This document shows positions 32,981 to 43,237 of a DNA stretch of 64,000 bases, one piece after another (within the stretch, counting starts at the first letter, position 1; the number at the start of each line of letters is the position of its first letter). The notes under the pieces were generated by a model that made no database searches, had not been told where the DNA came from, and worked only from the letters and a program-made list of their open reading frames with translations. The position numbers and the translations under genes were made by a program. The stretch is from Tupaia tana (lineage: Eukaryota; Chordata; Mammalia; Scandentia; Tupaiidae). The stretch lies in contig JAKSZU010000008.1 in assembly GCA_026018925.1 (NCBI GenBank), positions 57,265,527 through 57,329,526 on the forward strand. Reading direction: 5' to 3'.

Positions 32981-33020
<40 letters not shown>

Positions 33021-33115
33021 CTTTTGTGTGTCTCTAAGCCACTGGGTCTGGAACTCCAACCACTCAGTTGGCCACGTGGGATCCACCAGCCTTAACCACC
33101 ATGTGTCATCTGGCC
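32850..33115 (-). mobile_element. SINE family O with internal (AC)n, antisense
   Basis: TTAATTTGCTCGAGTGTATG, CCCAGAAGGGATGGTCACA and head complement. The (AC) run at 32985-33018 sits in the CACGCACAC segment of the element. Confidence 0.82.
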
Positions 33116-33144
33116 ATCTTACATGTTTTGGGTTTCTTTTACGT

Positions 33145-33390
33145 TGACAGCTGGCTAGCCCATGACCTGGTGGTTAAAGGAACTGGCCCATTGGGCAATT
33201 CAGGTCCTAGACCAAGCAGCTTGAAAAATACTCCAGGTGCATGTGCATATGTGCCCAAAATCCTAGAAAGAGAGAGAGATAAAGAAGAGGGAATTGCACT
33301 GCAACCAGCCCCTGTGGGACAGGGGGTGCTTTCTCTCTCTGATGAATGCATGTGCCCTCTGGTAAATTAAAAATATATATATTGACAGCA
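33145..33390 (+). mobile_element. SINE family O
   Basis: GGCTAGCCCATGACCTGGTGG head, CAGCTTGAAAAATACTCC and end CTCTGGTAAATTAAAAA. Confidence 0.87.
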
Positions 33391-33399
33391 TACTAAACA

Positions 33400-33900
33400 T
33401 ACTAGTTTTCCCCATGCTATTTTTTTCCAGAAATATAATTTCTAAAAGCTACATAGTATCTCCACTATGTGGATATGGTGTATTTTTTTTAAGAATTATT
33501 TTATTTTATTTTATTCATCGTCATTATTTTATTTTATTCTTTTCAAGTTGACCAGAGAGAGACAGAAAGAGAAGAAAAGTGAGAAAGCAAGCCACCAGAT
33601 CCGGGACTTGAACTACGGTTGGCCATGTGAGAGTCCAGCTGCCTTAACCACCCGACATGGCTTATTTTAATAACCACTCCCTAACTGTTGGATGTTGAAG
33701 TTATCCTCAATAACTAATTATGTAAACAATATTGAGATGAAGATCTCTGTGCATGAAATTTTAGTGTTTTTATGACTTCCTTTAGCAGGAAGCGGGTCAC
33801 TGAATCAAAGGCTAGGGAGGAGCATTTCTGAGGCTCCTGGGAGATGCATTGACAACGTGCTATCCCAGTATAGCCCCTTGACAAAGTAGAGTATAATGCC
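33400..33900 (-). mobile_element. Old L1-like fragment, antisense, split by a SINE
   Basis: GGATGTTGAAGTTATCC, GAAGATCTCTGTGCATG and GGGTCACTGAATCAAAGGC echo the antisense L1 3' region. Strongly diverged, tentative. Confidence 0.35.
33488..33662 (-). mobile_element. SINE family S, antisense
   Basis: AAGAATTATTTTATTTTATT, GACCAGAGAGAGACAG to TTAACCACCC. The head end is slightly truncated. Confidence 0.88.
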
Positions 33901-33949
33901 TCTGGCTCACAACCTATTGGAGGTTTATCAAGGTTATCGCTCTAACCAT

Positions 33950-34063
33950 ATGTGATGAGTTGAACCGAAGATATGAAGACCCAACTAAAGTACCTATGAT
34001 GTGACCTCATTTGGAAACAGGGTCTTTGTATTTGCAATCAAGTTCAGAAGAGGTAATTATGGT
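33950..34063 (+). repeat. Old unassigned interspersed repeat
   Basis: ATGTGACCTCATTTGGAAAC and GGGTCTTTGTATTTGCAATC belong to a common old mammalian repeat also recognisable at 52975. Family not assigned. Confidence 0.5.
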
Positions 34064-34064
34064 G

Positions 34065-34313
34065 GGACCAGCAGTTAGCGTAATGGCTATGTTGCTGGAC
34101 TCCCATGTAGTCGACCGTGGTTCACGTCCCGGACCCGGTGGCTTAAAACTCATACCGGGCATGTGTGCGTGTGTGCCCAAGGTCCCAAGAGGAGAATGGA
34201 GGAGAAGGGACTGCAGCGTGGCCATTACCCCTGGGGGGTGATTTCTCGCTTTCTGTCTCTCTGTCTCTGTCTGGCTGGCTGGCGAGTGCACATGCCCTAT
34301 AGCAAAAACCTCT

Positions 34314-34344
<31 letters not shown>

Positions 34345-34394
34345 GAAGAAGAAGAAGAAGAAGAAGAAGAAGAAGAAAAAGAAGAAGAAGAAGA
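34065..34394 (+). mobile_element. SINE family L with a (GAA)n-expanded tail
   Basis: GGGACCAGCAGTTAGCGTAA to CCTCTC, then A10 and about 90 bases of GAA repeats. GAAGAGGTAATTATGG occurs on both sides (34048-34063 and 34406-34421), which proves the GAA tract is part of the insertion's tail. Confidence 0.95.
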
Positions 34395-34412
34395 AGAAAG
34401 AAGAAGAAGAGG
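34318..34412 (+). repeat. (GAA)n trinucleotide repeat
   Basis: About 30 GAA units with one A5 interruption near 34376-34380, derived from the A tail of the preceding SINE. Purine-only strand, able to form triplex structures. Confidence 0.95.
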
Positions 34413-34429
34413 TAATTATGGTTAAGAAG

Positions 34430-34905
34430 AGGGGGCCAGGCAGTGACATGGCAACTGGACCCAGCTGGGAAAGGTCCTGGGACCTCCTGAAGCATGGTAG
34501 GTGCATACGCATGTGAGCCTGTCACCTAGGAGGTTTGCGACTGGGAATGGATCAAGGTGTGAAGACCCTGGGACCAGCAGATGGCGTAATGATTACATTA
34601 CAGACCTCCCACGTAGTCAACTGTGGTTCAAGTCCTGGACCTGGTGGCTTAAAACTGAGGCCGGGCACATGTGTGCGTGGGTGCTCAAAATCTCAAGAGG
34701 AGAATGGAGGAGAAAGGACTGTGGTGTGGCCATTCCTCCTGGGGGGGGTTGTGATTTCTCACTTTCTGTCTCTCTGTCTCTATAGCAAGTGTACATGTCC
34801 TATAGCAAAAATCTCTCAAAAAAAAAAAAAAAAAAAAAGTCTGAAGACCCCATTGGGGGGTACCTGTCTTTCTTTCTCTCTCTCATGGAAGAAATAAACT
34901 TTTTT
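34430..34905 (+). mobile_element. SINE family D split by a family L SINE
   Basis: GGGGCCAGGCAGTGACATGG to GAATGGATCAAGGTGTGAAG, resuming at 34851 CATTGGGGGG and ending CATGGAAGAAATAAACTT. Confidence 0.85.
34570..34840 (+). mobile_element. SINE family L nested in family D
   Basis: GGGACCAGCAGATGGCGTAA to ATCTCTC plus A18. TGAAGACCC is duplicated (34561-34569, 34842-34850). Confidence 0.93.
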
Positions 34906-34917
34906 AATTAAAAGGAG

Positions 34918-35180
34918 GTGGGGCCAGCCAGTGGTTAAGGAGGCTATATACCACGCAGCTGACTGTGTGGTTCAAGTCGCAGACCCAGCAGCTTGAAAAT
35001 CACACTGGGGGGCATGTGCATGTGTGCCCCAAATCCCAAGAGGAGCATGGAGGTGAAAGAATTGCAGTGAGGCCATCTCCCCTGGGATGTGACTTCTCAC
35101 TTTCTCTCTCTCCTTCCCCCGCCAGTCCTAGCAAGCACACAAGCTCTATAGCAAAACTAAAACTACTAAAAATAAAGGAG
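34918..35180 (+). mobile_element. SINE family O
   Basis: GGTGGGGCCAGCCAGTGG head, CAGCTTGAAAATCACACTGG and end CTCTATAGCAAAACTAAAAC. Confidence 0.88.
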
Positions 35181-35184
35181 ATAG

Positions 35185-35490
35185 GTAGGGTGAACCTCAT
35201 TATAAGGAGAGGTGCACGTTAGGTGAAGACACAGCCACACAGGGACAGGTTTGCGCTAACCCAGGTGGAGAACAGAGTGGTGCAGCTGCCGGCCCAGGAA
35301 TGCCCAGCACTGGCAGCCTCCACCTGAAGCCAGGAAGATGCAAGGAAGGAAGGAGGGCTCCTTCCTTGGGGGCTGCAGAGAGCACATGCCCCCAACTCCT
35401 AGAGTTTGGGCCTCTCAAGTCTAGAAATAAATTTCTGAGAGAGACAGATAAAACATTGTAACACATTTCTGTTATTTCAAAATAACCAAC
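35185..35490. other. No recognised gene or repeat
   Basis: Unique-looking sequence, no supported feature. Confidence 0.4.
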
Positions 35491-35496
35491 CTGCGG

Positions 35497-35758
35497 GGGG
35501 AGGGGCAGCAAGCGGCAGGTAGTTAAGGCACTGGATCCTCACATGGCCAATTGCTGTTCAAGTCCCAGATCCAGAGGCCCGAGAATCACACTGATCACAC
35601 GAGCGTGCCTGCTCAAAATCCTGAGAGGAGAATAGAGAAGGGATTGTGTCCTGGCCACCTCCCAAGGGGTGATTTCTCACTTTCCCTCTCTCTCTCTGTT
35701 TTGCTTTCCAGTAAGCACACACGCCCTGTCGCAAAAAATTAAAAATAAAAAAAATAAA
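35497..35758 (+). mobile_element. SINE family O
   Basis: GGGGCAGCAAGCGGCAGG head, B-box GTTCAAGTCCC, GAATCACACTGATCACACG and end CCTGTCGCAAAAAATTAAAA. Confidence 0.88.
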
Positions 35759-35921
35759 AAATAGTATAAAGTACCCAGCTTGTGGCACTTTGCTATGTAG
35801 TCCTAGGAAGCCAATCTGAGCGTCTTGGAAAGGTGCGTGGAATACGTGCCCTATGGAAAAACTATGCATGGGTTTCAAACACTTTTTGCACCAAAATAAA
35901 CTCCAATGTTCCTTTCCAAAA

Positions 35922-36178
35922 ACTTTTTTTTAATTGCCAGAGGGCACATGTGCTCACCTGAGAGAGACAAAGAGAAAGAGAATGAAAGGAGAAAGTATTC
36001 CCAGTGGGGTGTGGTCACACCACAATCCCTTCTCCTCCAATTCTCCGCAATGCTGGGACTCCGGTTATGCCTGTGTATGCGCCTGGAGTCTTTTCCAAGC
36101 CATCAGAGCTGGGACTTCAACTGTAGTCAGCCATGTGGGATCCAGCTCCTTGAACCACCAGGCTACAGACCAGCCCTC
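35922..36178 (-). mobile_element. SINE family O, antisense
   Basis: TTTTTAATTGCCAGAGGGCAC, AGTGGGGTGTGGTCACACC and a head ending CTACAGACCAGCCC. Confidence 0.85.
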
Positions 36179-36179
36179 C

Positions 36180-36835
36180 ACGAACGAAATTTCTGAACTC
36201 CTCTCGTACATAACGTGTTCTTTGATTTGGTGTCAGCTGAGCCAAAAGAACTAGACTACAAAGGACAATTCTTACTCGTCTGTTTTTCCTTGGAATATTT
36301 CTCACTCCTGGTCACAGAGAGGGCCATCAGGGCCAGGCATGAGCTCTAGATCCTCATGCAGTACAGCAGGAGTCTGTGAGTGTTCACTCAGGCCACATCG
36401 CTCATGGTGGGAGGGACACACAAAACAGAAGCAGCATTCTTCTTCGACTCTTGGACTGGCACAGTGGAATGGGTACCACTGGGTTCACTCCACACCTCCT
36501 AGATTGAAGCCTCATTCGTCAGCTCACACATGCCCAGTTCCAGGGCAGAGGTCGTCTGTGTGACTGGCGAGACCTCACACTGATTCCTTATTGGGGTCCT
36601 AGCAGACCCTCAGCCCCTGATTGGCTGGTAGGCTGTGCTGCTATTAAATTCCTTATTCTTATTAGAAATGTTGGCCTTTTCTCCAGGTTTTGGAAGGATG
36701 CTCTTTCTGGCTCACCTTCTTGATCCTGGCCAAAGTGTGGACCTAAAGAACCCCATATGGAGACTACACATGTAAGAAAGTTGTTCCGCCGGTGGTGGCA
36801 GAGTCTAAAACATTTCAAGCCGTTACTTTCTATGC
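36180..36835. other. No recognised gene or repeat
   Basis: Unique or strongly decayed sequence. The right end may already belong to the LTR that follows. Confidence 0.35.
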
Positions 36836-36837
36836 TC

Positions 36838-38092
36838 CCACCAGGTGCCCTGACTCCCTCCAGGCCTGACAAGGTCCCTAGAGGGTAGGTTGTGCTATTG
36901 TGATATGATAAGAAGTTATACTTCGTCTCTGTCCCCATTTCTGGCAAGAGCCCCTAAAATCCTTATAATTTCCTGAGAGATAGGAGTGTTATATTTTTAT
37001 AATTTTATTCATGACAGAGAGCACATGAGCATGTGTGTGAAAGAAGCACCTTTGTGGTGGTTAAGGTGCTGGATACTCCCACATGGCTGACTGTTTTGAG
37101 TCCTGCACCTGGTGGCTTGCTTTCTCACTTTCCTTCTCTCTGTGTGTCTGTCTTCCTCTGGTCAAATGAAAATGACTGAATGAATAAATAAATTAATAAT
37201 TCTTTAAGAAAAGAAGATGAAGCACCCTTGACAGAATCTCATCATGCCAGGATCTCCTTTCCCAGCCCCCCAGCTCCGTAAGCTCCTGTGCACACGTGCC
37301 TGCTGTGTTTTCCAGCCGACCAGGGTGTCTGAACCTCAGGTCTACCGCATGGCTTCCAGCACTGCAGGTCAGTTTACTACTGACTGTACCACCTGGCTGG
37401 CCACATCCTTTGTTCTAATATTTGGTCTTTGACCCTAGCTCCTTACACAGAGCTCCTGATCCCTTGGAATTTCCTGAGCAATGGGAGTGTCTTTTGCTCT
37501 AAGAAGGTGACTCTTGGCTCTTGGGTGGTGGCTGGTCCCCAGAAACACTAAGCCATGATTTGATCCTTGGGACTTTTAGCCCAGCCCCCATTCCCTGGAG
37601 AAGGGAGAGAGTCTGGGAAAGAAGTTAATGATTGAGCACACCTATGGGATGAGGCCTCCATCAGTGCCCCTGAGCTCTGCACCCCTCGACCCCCACCTTT
37701 CCCTGTGCGTCTCTTCCATCAGGCTGTTCATCTACGTTTTGTAATAGCCTTTATAATAAAGAGGTAAACTTAAATAAAGTGCCTTCCTGAGTTCCATGAG
37801 GTGCTCTAGCAAATGACCGCACCCTGGGAGGGGATCATGGAAAACTACAAGCTACACGTGGTTGAACAAACTTCCGCAGGCTCAGAGTTGCAATTGGAGT
37901 CTGCAGTGGGACAGTCTGGGGGCTGCGCCCCTAACCTGTGGGACCTGACTACCTCCAGGCACACAGTGACAGAATGGAGCATAGGACACTCAGCGAGTGT
38001 TAGAGAACTAGCTGTTGGGGCCCATCCCCCACATCTGCCCACAGACATGTTCTGTTGTGTACGGGTAGAGAGAAAACACAATTTTTTTCCCT
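36838..38092 (+). mobile_element. ERVL-like LTR sequence, rearranged and SINE-interrupted
   Basis: The right part (37430-38092) has AATTTCCTGAGCAATGGGAG, GGCTGGTCCCCAGAAAC, TTATAATAAAGAGGTAAAC, GGTGCTCTAGCAAATGA and ACCTGTGGGACCTGAC, typical of an old mammalian LTR with its own poly(A) signal. A second AATTTCCTGAG..AGGAGTGT unit occurs at 36968-36993 after GTGATATGATAAGAAGTTAT, so there is either an overlapping copy or an internal duplication. No retroviral genes remain. Family name not assigned. Confidence 0.55.
37050..37222 (+). mobile_element. SINE family S, head slightly truncated
   Basis: TTTGTGGTGGTTAAGGTGC, GTTTTGAGTCCTGCACC, CT run and GGTCAAATGAAAATGAC. GAAGCACC flanks both sides. 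Confidence 0.88.
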
Positions 38093-38099
38093 TTACATT

Positions 38100-38262
38100 A
38101 GGTACAATAATCCCCATCTTACAGATAAAGAAACAAGGCCCAGAAAGGGCAGCTGGTGGCCCAGAGTGACAGAGCTTGTACAAGGCAGAGTCAGAAATGA
38201 AGCACAGAGTTCCTAACGCAGAGTTCCAGCTGTCTAGATTGTCAAGGGTGCCTTAGAGTAGA
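38100..38262 (-). repeat. MIR element, antisense
   Basis: AATCCCCATCTTACAGATAA, AGAAACAAGGCCCAGAAAGG and GGCAGAGTCAGAAATGAAGC are antisense MIR landmarks. Confidence 0.8.
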
Positions 38263-38489
38263 GGTGCCCAGCTCTCCTGGCACCAGCGACTGGCCTCAGG
38301 GAACACAATCCCTCCATGGACTGGAGAGGGGAGGGTCGGTCCTGGGACAATGCAAGTGCACCACACCCACTGTGCACCCCATTTCCACCATGACTTCATT
38401 GCAATACACAGAGGAGGGTTACTTTATTGCAGGTGGCTGTTCATGGCCAGGGAGTTAGGGACCCCTGGCTTAAAGGATTAGTAGAAGGC

Positions 38490-38800
38490 AGCTCCTGAGC
38501 ACGGTGACAAATACTAACAAGAATGGCACAATTGATAGCATACTGAACTGCTGTGCTGGAAGGCAAACGCCATCTGTTCGAATCCCTGGCCCAGTCAGCC
38601 TGGAATACACCAGGTACATGCATGTATGCGCAGGATCTTGACAAGAGGAGGGCTGCGGGGGGAGGGATCGCAGCGTGATGAGACCCTGTTGAGGATGCTT
38701 TTCTTTCCCTCTCTTCCACATGAATACTCTCTATCATAAAACATGAGAGCGCATGCACACGTACACACACATACACACACACACACGCACACGCATATTT
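38490..38800 (+). mobile_element. SINE of a divergent family (as at 27298), (CA)n tail
   Basis: CAATTGATAGCATACTGAAC head, B-box TGTTCGAATCCCTGG, AGTCAGCCTGGAATACACC and end CTCTATCATAAAACATG. A (CA)n run follows at 38763-38793. Confidence 0.75.
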
Positions 38801-39047
38801 AATTCTAACAAAGAATGTGAGATATTTCAAGGACGTACGCCAACCCTTCTAAGGAAGATGTTCCCCGTTCAGCTCAGTGTCATCTCCAGCTTCTCTGGCA
38901 TCTGCAGTAATACAATATTCTGTCATCACATGACCTTTGAAAAAGATCTAATCCCGCTAACTCGTCTCCCAATCTTCCATTTCACTTCCAGTACATCTAA
39001 GTAGCAAGGAAAGTGAGCCCTCGGAATACATATGAAGAATCTCTTTA

Positions 39048-39258
39048 GTTTTTTAGTTGCCAGAGGGCACTTGCACTTACCAGAGAGAGAAAATCCCCCA
39101 ATGGCGGATGGTCACACTGTAATCCCTTCTCCTCCATCCTTCCAGGATTCGGGGCACATGTCCTCCATGTTTTTCAAACTGCCATGGCCAAAATACAAAC
39201 CTCAGCTGGCTATGTGGGATCCAGTTCCCTTAGCCGCGATGCTGTGGGAATGCTCCAT
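39048..39258 (-). mobile_element. SINE family O, antisense
   Basis: TTTTTAGTTGCCAGAGGGCAC, CAATGGCGGATGGTCACAC to a decayed head. TGAAGAATC on both sides. Confidence 0.83.
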
Positions 39259-39289
39259 GTGAAGAATCCTACTTTATTTTTAAATAATT

Positions 39290-39538
39290 ATTTATAGGCA
39301 TAGTGGTTAGGGCACTGGAATCCACGTGCCTGAATGTAGTTTAAGTCCCAGACCCGGAGGCTTGAAACTCACACTGGGTGCGTGTATGTGTATACCCAAA
39401 ATCCTAAGAGAAGAATGAAGGAGAAGGGACTGTAAGCATGGCCAACCTCCCTGGGGGGTGATTTTTCACTTTCTTTCTGTCTCTCCAGGAAGTACGCGTG
39501 CCCTATAGCAAAACAAAACAAACAAACAAACAAAAAAG
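39290..39538 (+). mobile_element. SINE family L/O, head truncated
   Basis: ATAGGCATAGTGGTTAGGGC, GTTTAAGTCCCAGACCCGG and end CCCTATAGCAAAACAAAAC. Confidence 0.87.
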
Positions 39539-39558
39539 TCCCTAAAAATTACTTATAT

Positions 39559-39697
39559 TGGGGCCGGCAGGTGGCATGGTGGTTGGGCATGCTGAACTCC
39601 CACATGGCCAACCACAGTTCGAATCCTAAACCTGGCACTTTCTCTCTCTCTCTCTCTGGTCAAATTAAAATAAATAAAGTTAAATAAAATAATTCTT
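39559..39697 (+). mobile_element. SINE family S
   Basis: GGGGCCGGCAGGTGGCATGG, B-box AGTTCGAATCC, short CT run and GGTCAAATTAAAATAAA. Confidence 0.93.
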
Positions 39698-39699
39698 TT

Positions 39700-39958
39700 A
39701 GGGACCAGCAGTTGGTGTAATGGCTATGTCGCTGGACTCCCACGTAGTCGGCCATGGTTTGAGTACTGGACCTGGTAGCTTAAACTCACGCTGGGTGCAT
39801 GTGCATGTGTGCCTAAGATTATGAGAGGAGAAGGAACGAGAAGGGATTGCAGCGTGGCCATCTCCCCTGTGGGGTGATTTCTCGCTTTCCGTCTCTCTGT
39901 CCCTGTCTTTCTGGTGAGCACACGCACCCTATAGCAAAAACCTCTCCAAAAAAAAAAT
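39700..39958 (+). mobile_element. SINE family L in an S tail
   Basis: GGGACCAGCAGTTGGTGTAA to CCTATAGCAAAAACCTCTCC, inserted in the A/T-rich tail of the preceding S copy. Confidence 0.94.
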
Positions 39959-40009
39959 AATTTTTTAAAAAATTATATTACTTATTTAATTTTATTTATC
40001 ATTATTATT

Positions 40010-40200
40010 ATTTTTTTTAAATAATTATTGTTTTATTTAACTTTATTTATTATTATATCATTATTATTTTTCAGTTTGATCAGAGAGAGACAGAGAGAGA
40101 GAGAGGAAGTGAGAAAGCAAGCCACCAGGTCCGAGACTTGAACCGTGGTCAGCCATGTGGGAGTCCAGCGCCTTTAACCACCACGCCACTTGCCGGCCCT
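40010..40200 (-). mobile_element. SINE family S, antisense
   Basis: AATAATTATTGTTTTATTTA, TTTGATCAGAGAGAGACAG to CGCCACTTGCCGGCCC. Confidence 0.93.
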
Positions 40201-40202
40201 CA

Positions 40203-40332
40203 TTATTATTATTTTTAAATCTGATTCAGGGCACACATGCTTACCAGAGAGAGAAACTGAGAAAGCAAGCTGCCAGGTCCCCACTCATGTGGGTGTCCAG
40301 CGCCTTAACCACCACGCCACCTGCCAGCCCCA
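40203..40332 (-). mobile_element. SINE family S fragment, antisense
   Basis: GATTCAGGGCACACATGC, CAAGCTGCCAGGTCC, shortened B-box region and CGCCACCTGCCAGCCCC. Confidence 0.85.
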
Positions 40333-40334
40333 AG

Positions 40335-40982
40335 AATCTTGTATTTAATAATATTCTTTGGGAAAAGCTTTGTGAAGGGAAGCAGCCCCTAATCTGTTCT
40401 TTAGATGCATGTCCATTTACCCAAAGAATGTGGTATTAGCAAGGTCCACCTGTGTATGGACTTGAGGGTGGATTTGCACGCGGCGGGTGAGCTTTAGTGA
40501 GGCACACACTGGCACTCTGCCCTGGCTCCAATTACAAGGAGAAGGGGGAGGCTCTACCTGCTGAAAAGCCGCTGGGGATGGCAGGTTATTGAGCCTGGAC
40601 TCTCAGGTTGGGAGCAGGCTGGGGCAAAACTCAAACCTGAGACTCTTTGAACCAGTCATAGCAAATAGGAAGGCTTGTGGGACACAAAGGACGGTGACCA
40701 AGCCAAAGGCAGGGACAGAGGAAGGCAGTGTTGACAGCCAGTTCACTTCCCCAGGAATTCCTCCAGGAGGGAGTTGTAGAGATGGAGTTCTGGCCTCCTG
40801 TGGGCCTCTGGAGAGGAAGGCAGAGTGCAGTATCAGGTCAAACAAAGCTCGGTGAGGGTGACAGTGGGGGTGACAAGTGGAGGTGAACTCAGAGGGGACG
40901 GAGAGAGCTGCGTCCTAGAGTAGGAGGTCACTGAGCTGTCCCAAGCCAGAGGCATGAGAAATCAGAACTCAAAACAGTGAAG
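40335..40982. other. No recognised gene or repeat
   Basis: Unique sequence, no supported feature. Confidence 0.4.
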
Positions 40983-40984
40983 GA

Positions 40985-41222
40985 CTGGCCTTGTATCAAA
41001 TGGGGAACTGGATCCCATATTGGCTAATGGAGATTCCAAGCTTCGAGTCCCAGCCCTGGTAGTTTGAGAAACACACAAGGTACATGTGCACGCCTGCCCA
41101 GGATCCTGATAGGATGGAGAAGGGGGGGATAAAAGCCTGCAGCTTGAGGAAACCCTACTAGGGAGTACTGTCCTGGGCACACGCCCTCTGGCAATTAAAA
41201 AATAAATAAATAAAAGAACAAA
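40985..41222 (+). mobile_element. SINE family O
   Basis: ACTGGCCTTGTATCAAATGG head, GAGTCCCAGCCCTGG, AGTTTGAGAAACACACAAGG and end CCTCTGGCAATTAAAAAAT. Confidence 0.83.
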
Positions 41223-41224
41223 GG

Positions 41225-42499
41225 CACAAGACAGTGAAGGAGGCAACCCCTACCAAGAAAGTTCAGGTTCTCAGTCTGTAGGAAAATGCAGAAGTTAGAG
41301 TTGCTGGGTTTGTGGCTTAAATATCCGGCCACAGCTGCCTTCTGCACCTGGCCTCAGCTCCCAGGATAACCCCCCACCCCGGTCCAGCCCACAAGCTGGC
41401 CAGGAGGGCAGCCACATAAGGCCCAGGACTTTCCACCACTGACACTTGGCACACCTACCCCCGGCCACCGGTTCTTCCCTCTGACGTCACAGGCTCCACA
41501 GCTCGTCCCATCTCAGCAAATTAGACTGCTCAGTTTCCCAAGAGCTATCGTCTTTAACCCCCACAACACTGGGCTTCCCAGAAGTCTGGTTCGGTGCTAT
41601 TTTGAGCTGGAGGGGACTGGCAGAGATGAGCCACCCACCCCAGAAGGGCAGAAGTGGGCTGGGAGCTCCTTCTCCACATGGGTTCGATTGAGGGTCAGGT
41701 GGAGCTGGTAGAAGCTCACTTGGCCCCTGTCCAAGCTGTACTGACAAAGAGCTCTGGACAGATCCAGACTGGTTGGGTTCCCCCAGCTGTGCGCTGCTTC
41801 TGCCTGCCAGGCGAGACAGCCGCCTCCCCTCCCCAGGCTGGCATCACTTGGCCAGAGTGGCTCTGGAAAGAACAGCAAGTCAGATCTCGGAAAGCCGCCC
41901 AGAGTGAATCCAGCCAGAGGTCCACCGGGACCCTGGTCTTGCTCATTCTGACGGTCCTGGAAGGGCAGGTGAGGTGCCATGGAGTGGGAGAAGAAATCCG
42001 GCTGCCAGGATGTCTTCTGCCTCTCTCTGGCCTCCTGCCTCCTCCTGGCCTGTCATTCCTGCCTCACCTGGTCAGAGTAACCTGCAAGGGTGAAAGAAGC
42101 TTCCAGAGGCCACTTAGGCCACTGCAGGTGGGTGCTTTTCTAAGGATCTCTGGCCCTCCCTGATTATCCTAGAACAAATGCAGCCTCTCGAGTGGTTACT
42201 GGGCTCCACTCGTTTGCCAGTCTTGTCCAAGGTGAGTTAGGCCCTCCAGTTAAATTCTTAGTGTAGTCTTACAATCCTTCCTCCCTTTTCTCTTTTTATG
42301 CTTCCGTCCTTAATCGGTTTTGTTTCATTTTCTTTCAACGGTGGGGCCTATAATCCCCCCACTCCGCCCTCGGTTTACTGAGTTCTTGAATTCCTTTTAC
42401 CCTCAGATGTGCATTCTCTTTAGCCAAGGGAGGATGCCGCCAGGACGTGGGGTCAAGGAGGGAGTTAGGGGAGGCCAGTGCAGTCCCTCAGGTCCAGCC
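41225..42499. other. Repeat-poor flank of the CpG islands
   Basis: No SINE or other recognised repeat. Contains a full palindromic CRE at 41482-41489. Open frames overlap on both strands and none is credible. Confidence 0.5.
41482..41489. promoter_or_regulatory. Full CRE site (TGACGTCA)
   Basis: Perfect 8-bp palindromic CREB/ATF site in unique DNA about 1 kb left of the CpG island. CpG retained. Binding not shown. Confidence 0.5.
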
Positions 42500-42916
42500 C
42501 CAAGCAAACTGCACCCGCCCCCAAGGACAGGGCTTGGCCCAAGCCGGTCCCATCAAAGCGACCGAGCCGGGTTATGCTGACGTGCATGTACACTGCGGTT
42601 TCTTTCCCTCCTCCAGGGCCCGACCTGGGGCTCTCCAGCAACGGCCTCCCCTCCCCCAGCCACGGGGCTGGTCCAGCCACCCACTCAGTGCGGGCTTCAG
42701 CACGTGGCTGGGCGGCGGGTTTCCTCCCGACCCTGGCAGCGCTGCAGGGTGGTTTTCGCCCTCTTCTCCCTCTTCCCCGTGACTTCTTGTAAAAGGCTCC
42801 GCTCGCCCCCACCCACCTCCGCCCTCCCGCGGCGGCGAGGCCGGTGCCTGCCCCCGCCTCCCCCGGAGGCAGCGCTTTCTCCCGCCCCTGGCAGCCGGCT
42901 CGGCTTCGGAAACTGT

Positions 42917-42923
42917 TGACTCA
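42917..42923. promoter_or_regulatory. AP-1 site (TGACTCA)
   Basis: Perfect TRE heptamer in CpG island 1, first of three within 321 bp. Confidence 0.5.
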
Positions 42924-43170
42924 GAGGGTGGCCGGGCGGCCAGCGTCTGATGTCAGCTTGGAGCCGCGCCCGGGGGTGCAGGGGCCGACGAGGGGGGGTG
43001 GGGCCGACTAGGGGGCGGGGCCGCAGGCGTGCGGGTGCGGGGCGCTGCGGGGCCTGGCCGCGCGCAAAGAGGGCCGGGCCGGGGGCGCCAGCCGCGGGGC
43101 CCCGGGGACTGCGCTCCGCGCTCCCGGCTGCTTGCTGCGCGCTCGGCGGCCGCCGCTGCCCGGGCGCCCG

Positions 43171-43187
43171 TGACTCAAGGTGCGTCA
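43171..43187. promoter_or_regulatory. AP-1 site next to TGCGTCA
   Basis: TGACTCA (43171-43177) followed after 3 bp by TGCGTCA (43181-43187), a bZIP half-site-like pair in CpG island 1. Confidence 0.5.
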
Positions 43188-43230
43188 CCGGAGCAGATGC
43201 CCGGGGCTGCTGGAGGCTCCCGGCTCCCGC

Positions 43231-43237
43231 TGACTCA
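43231..43237. promoter_or_regulatory. AP-1/MARE-like site (GCTGACTCATCA)
   Basis: TGACTCA embedded in GCTGACTCATCA, resembling a small-Maf/NF-E2 recognition element. Third AP-1 site of the island. Confidence 0.5.

Noticed and set aside
34065..34412. CRISPR-like or satellite array
   Set aside because: The regular repeat is a simple GAA microsatellite at a SINE tail. The genome is mammalian.
36838..38092. Intact endogenous retrovirus
   Set aside because: Only LTR-type sequence with a poly(A) signal is visible; no internal retroviral coding region is present.
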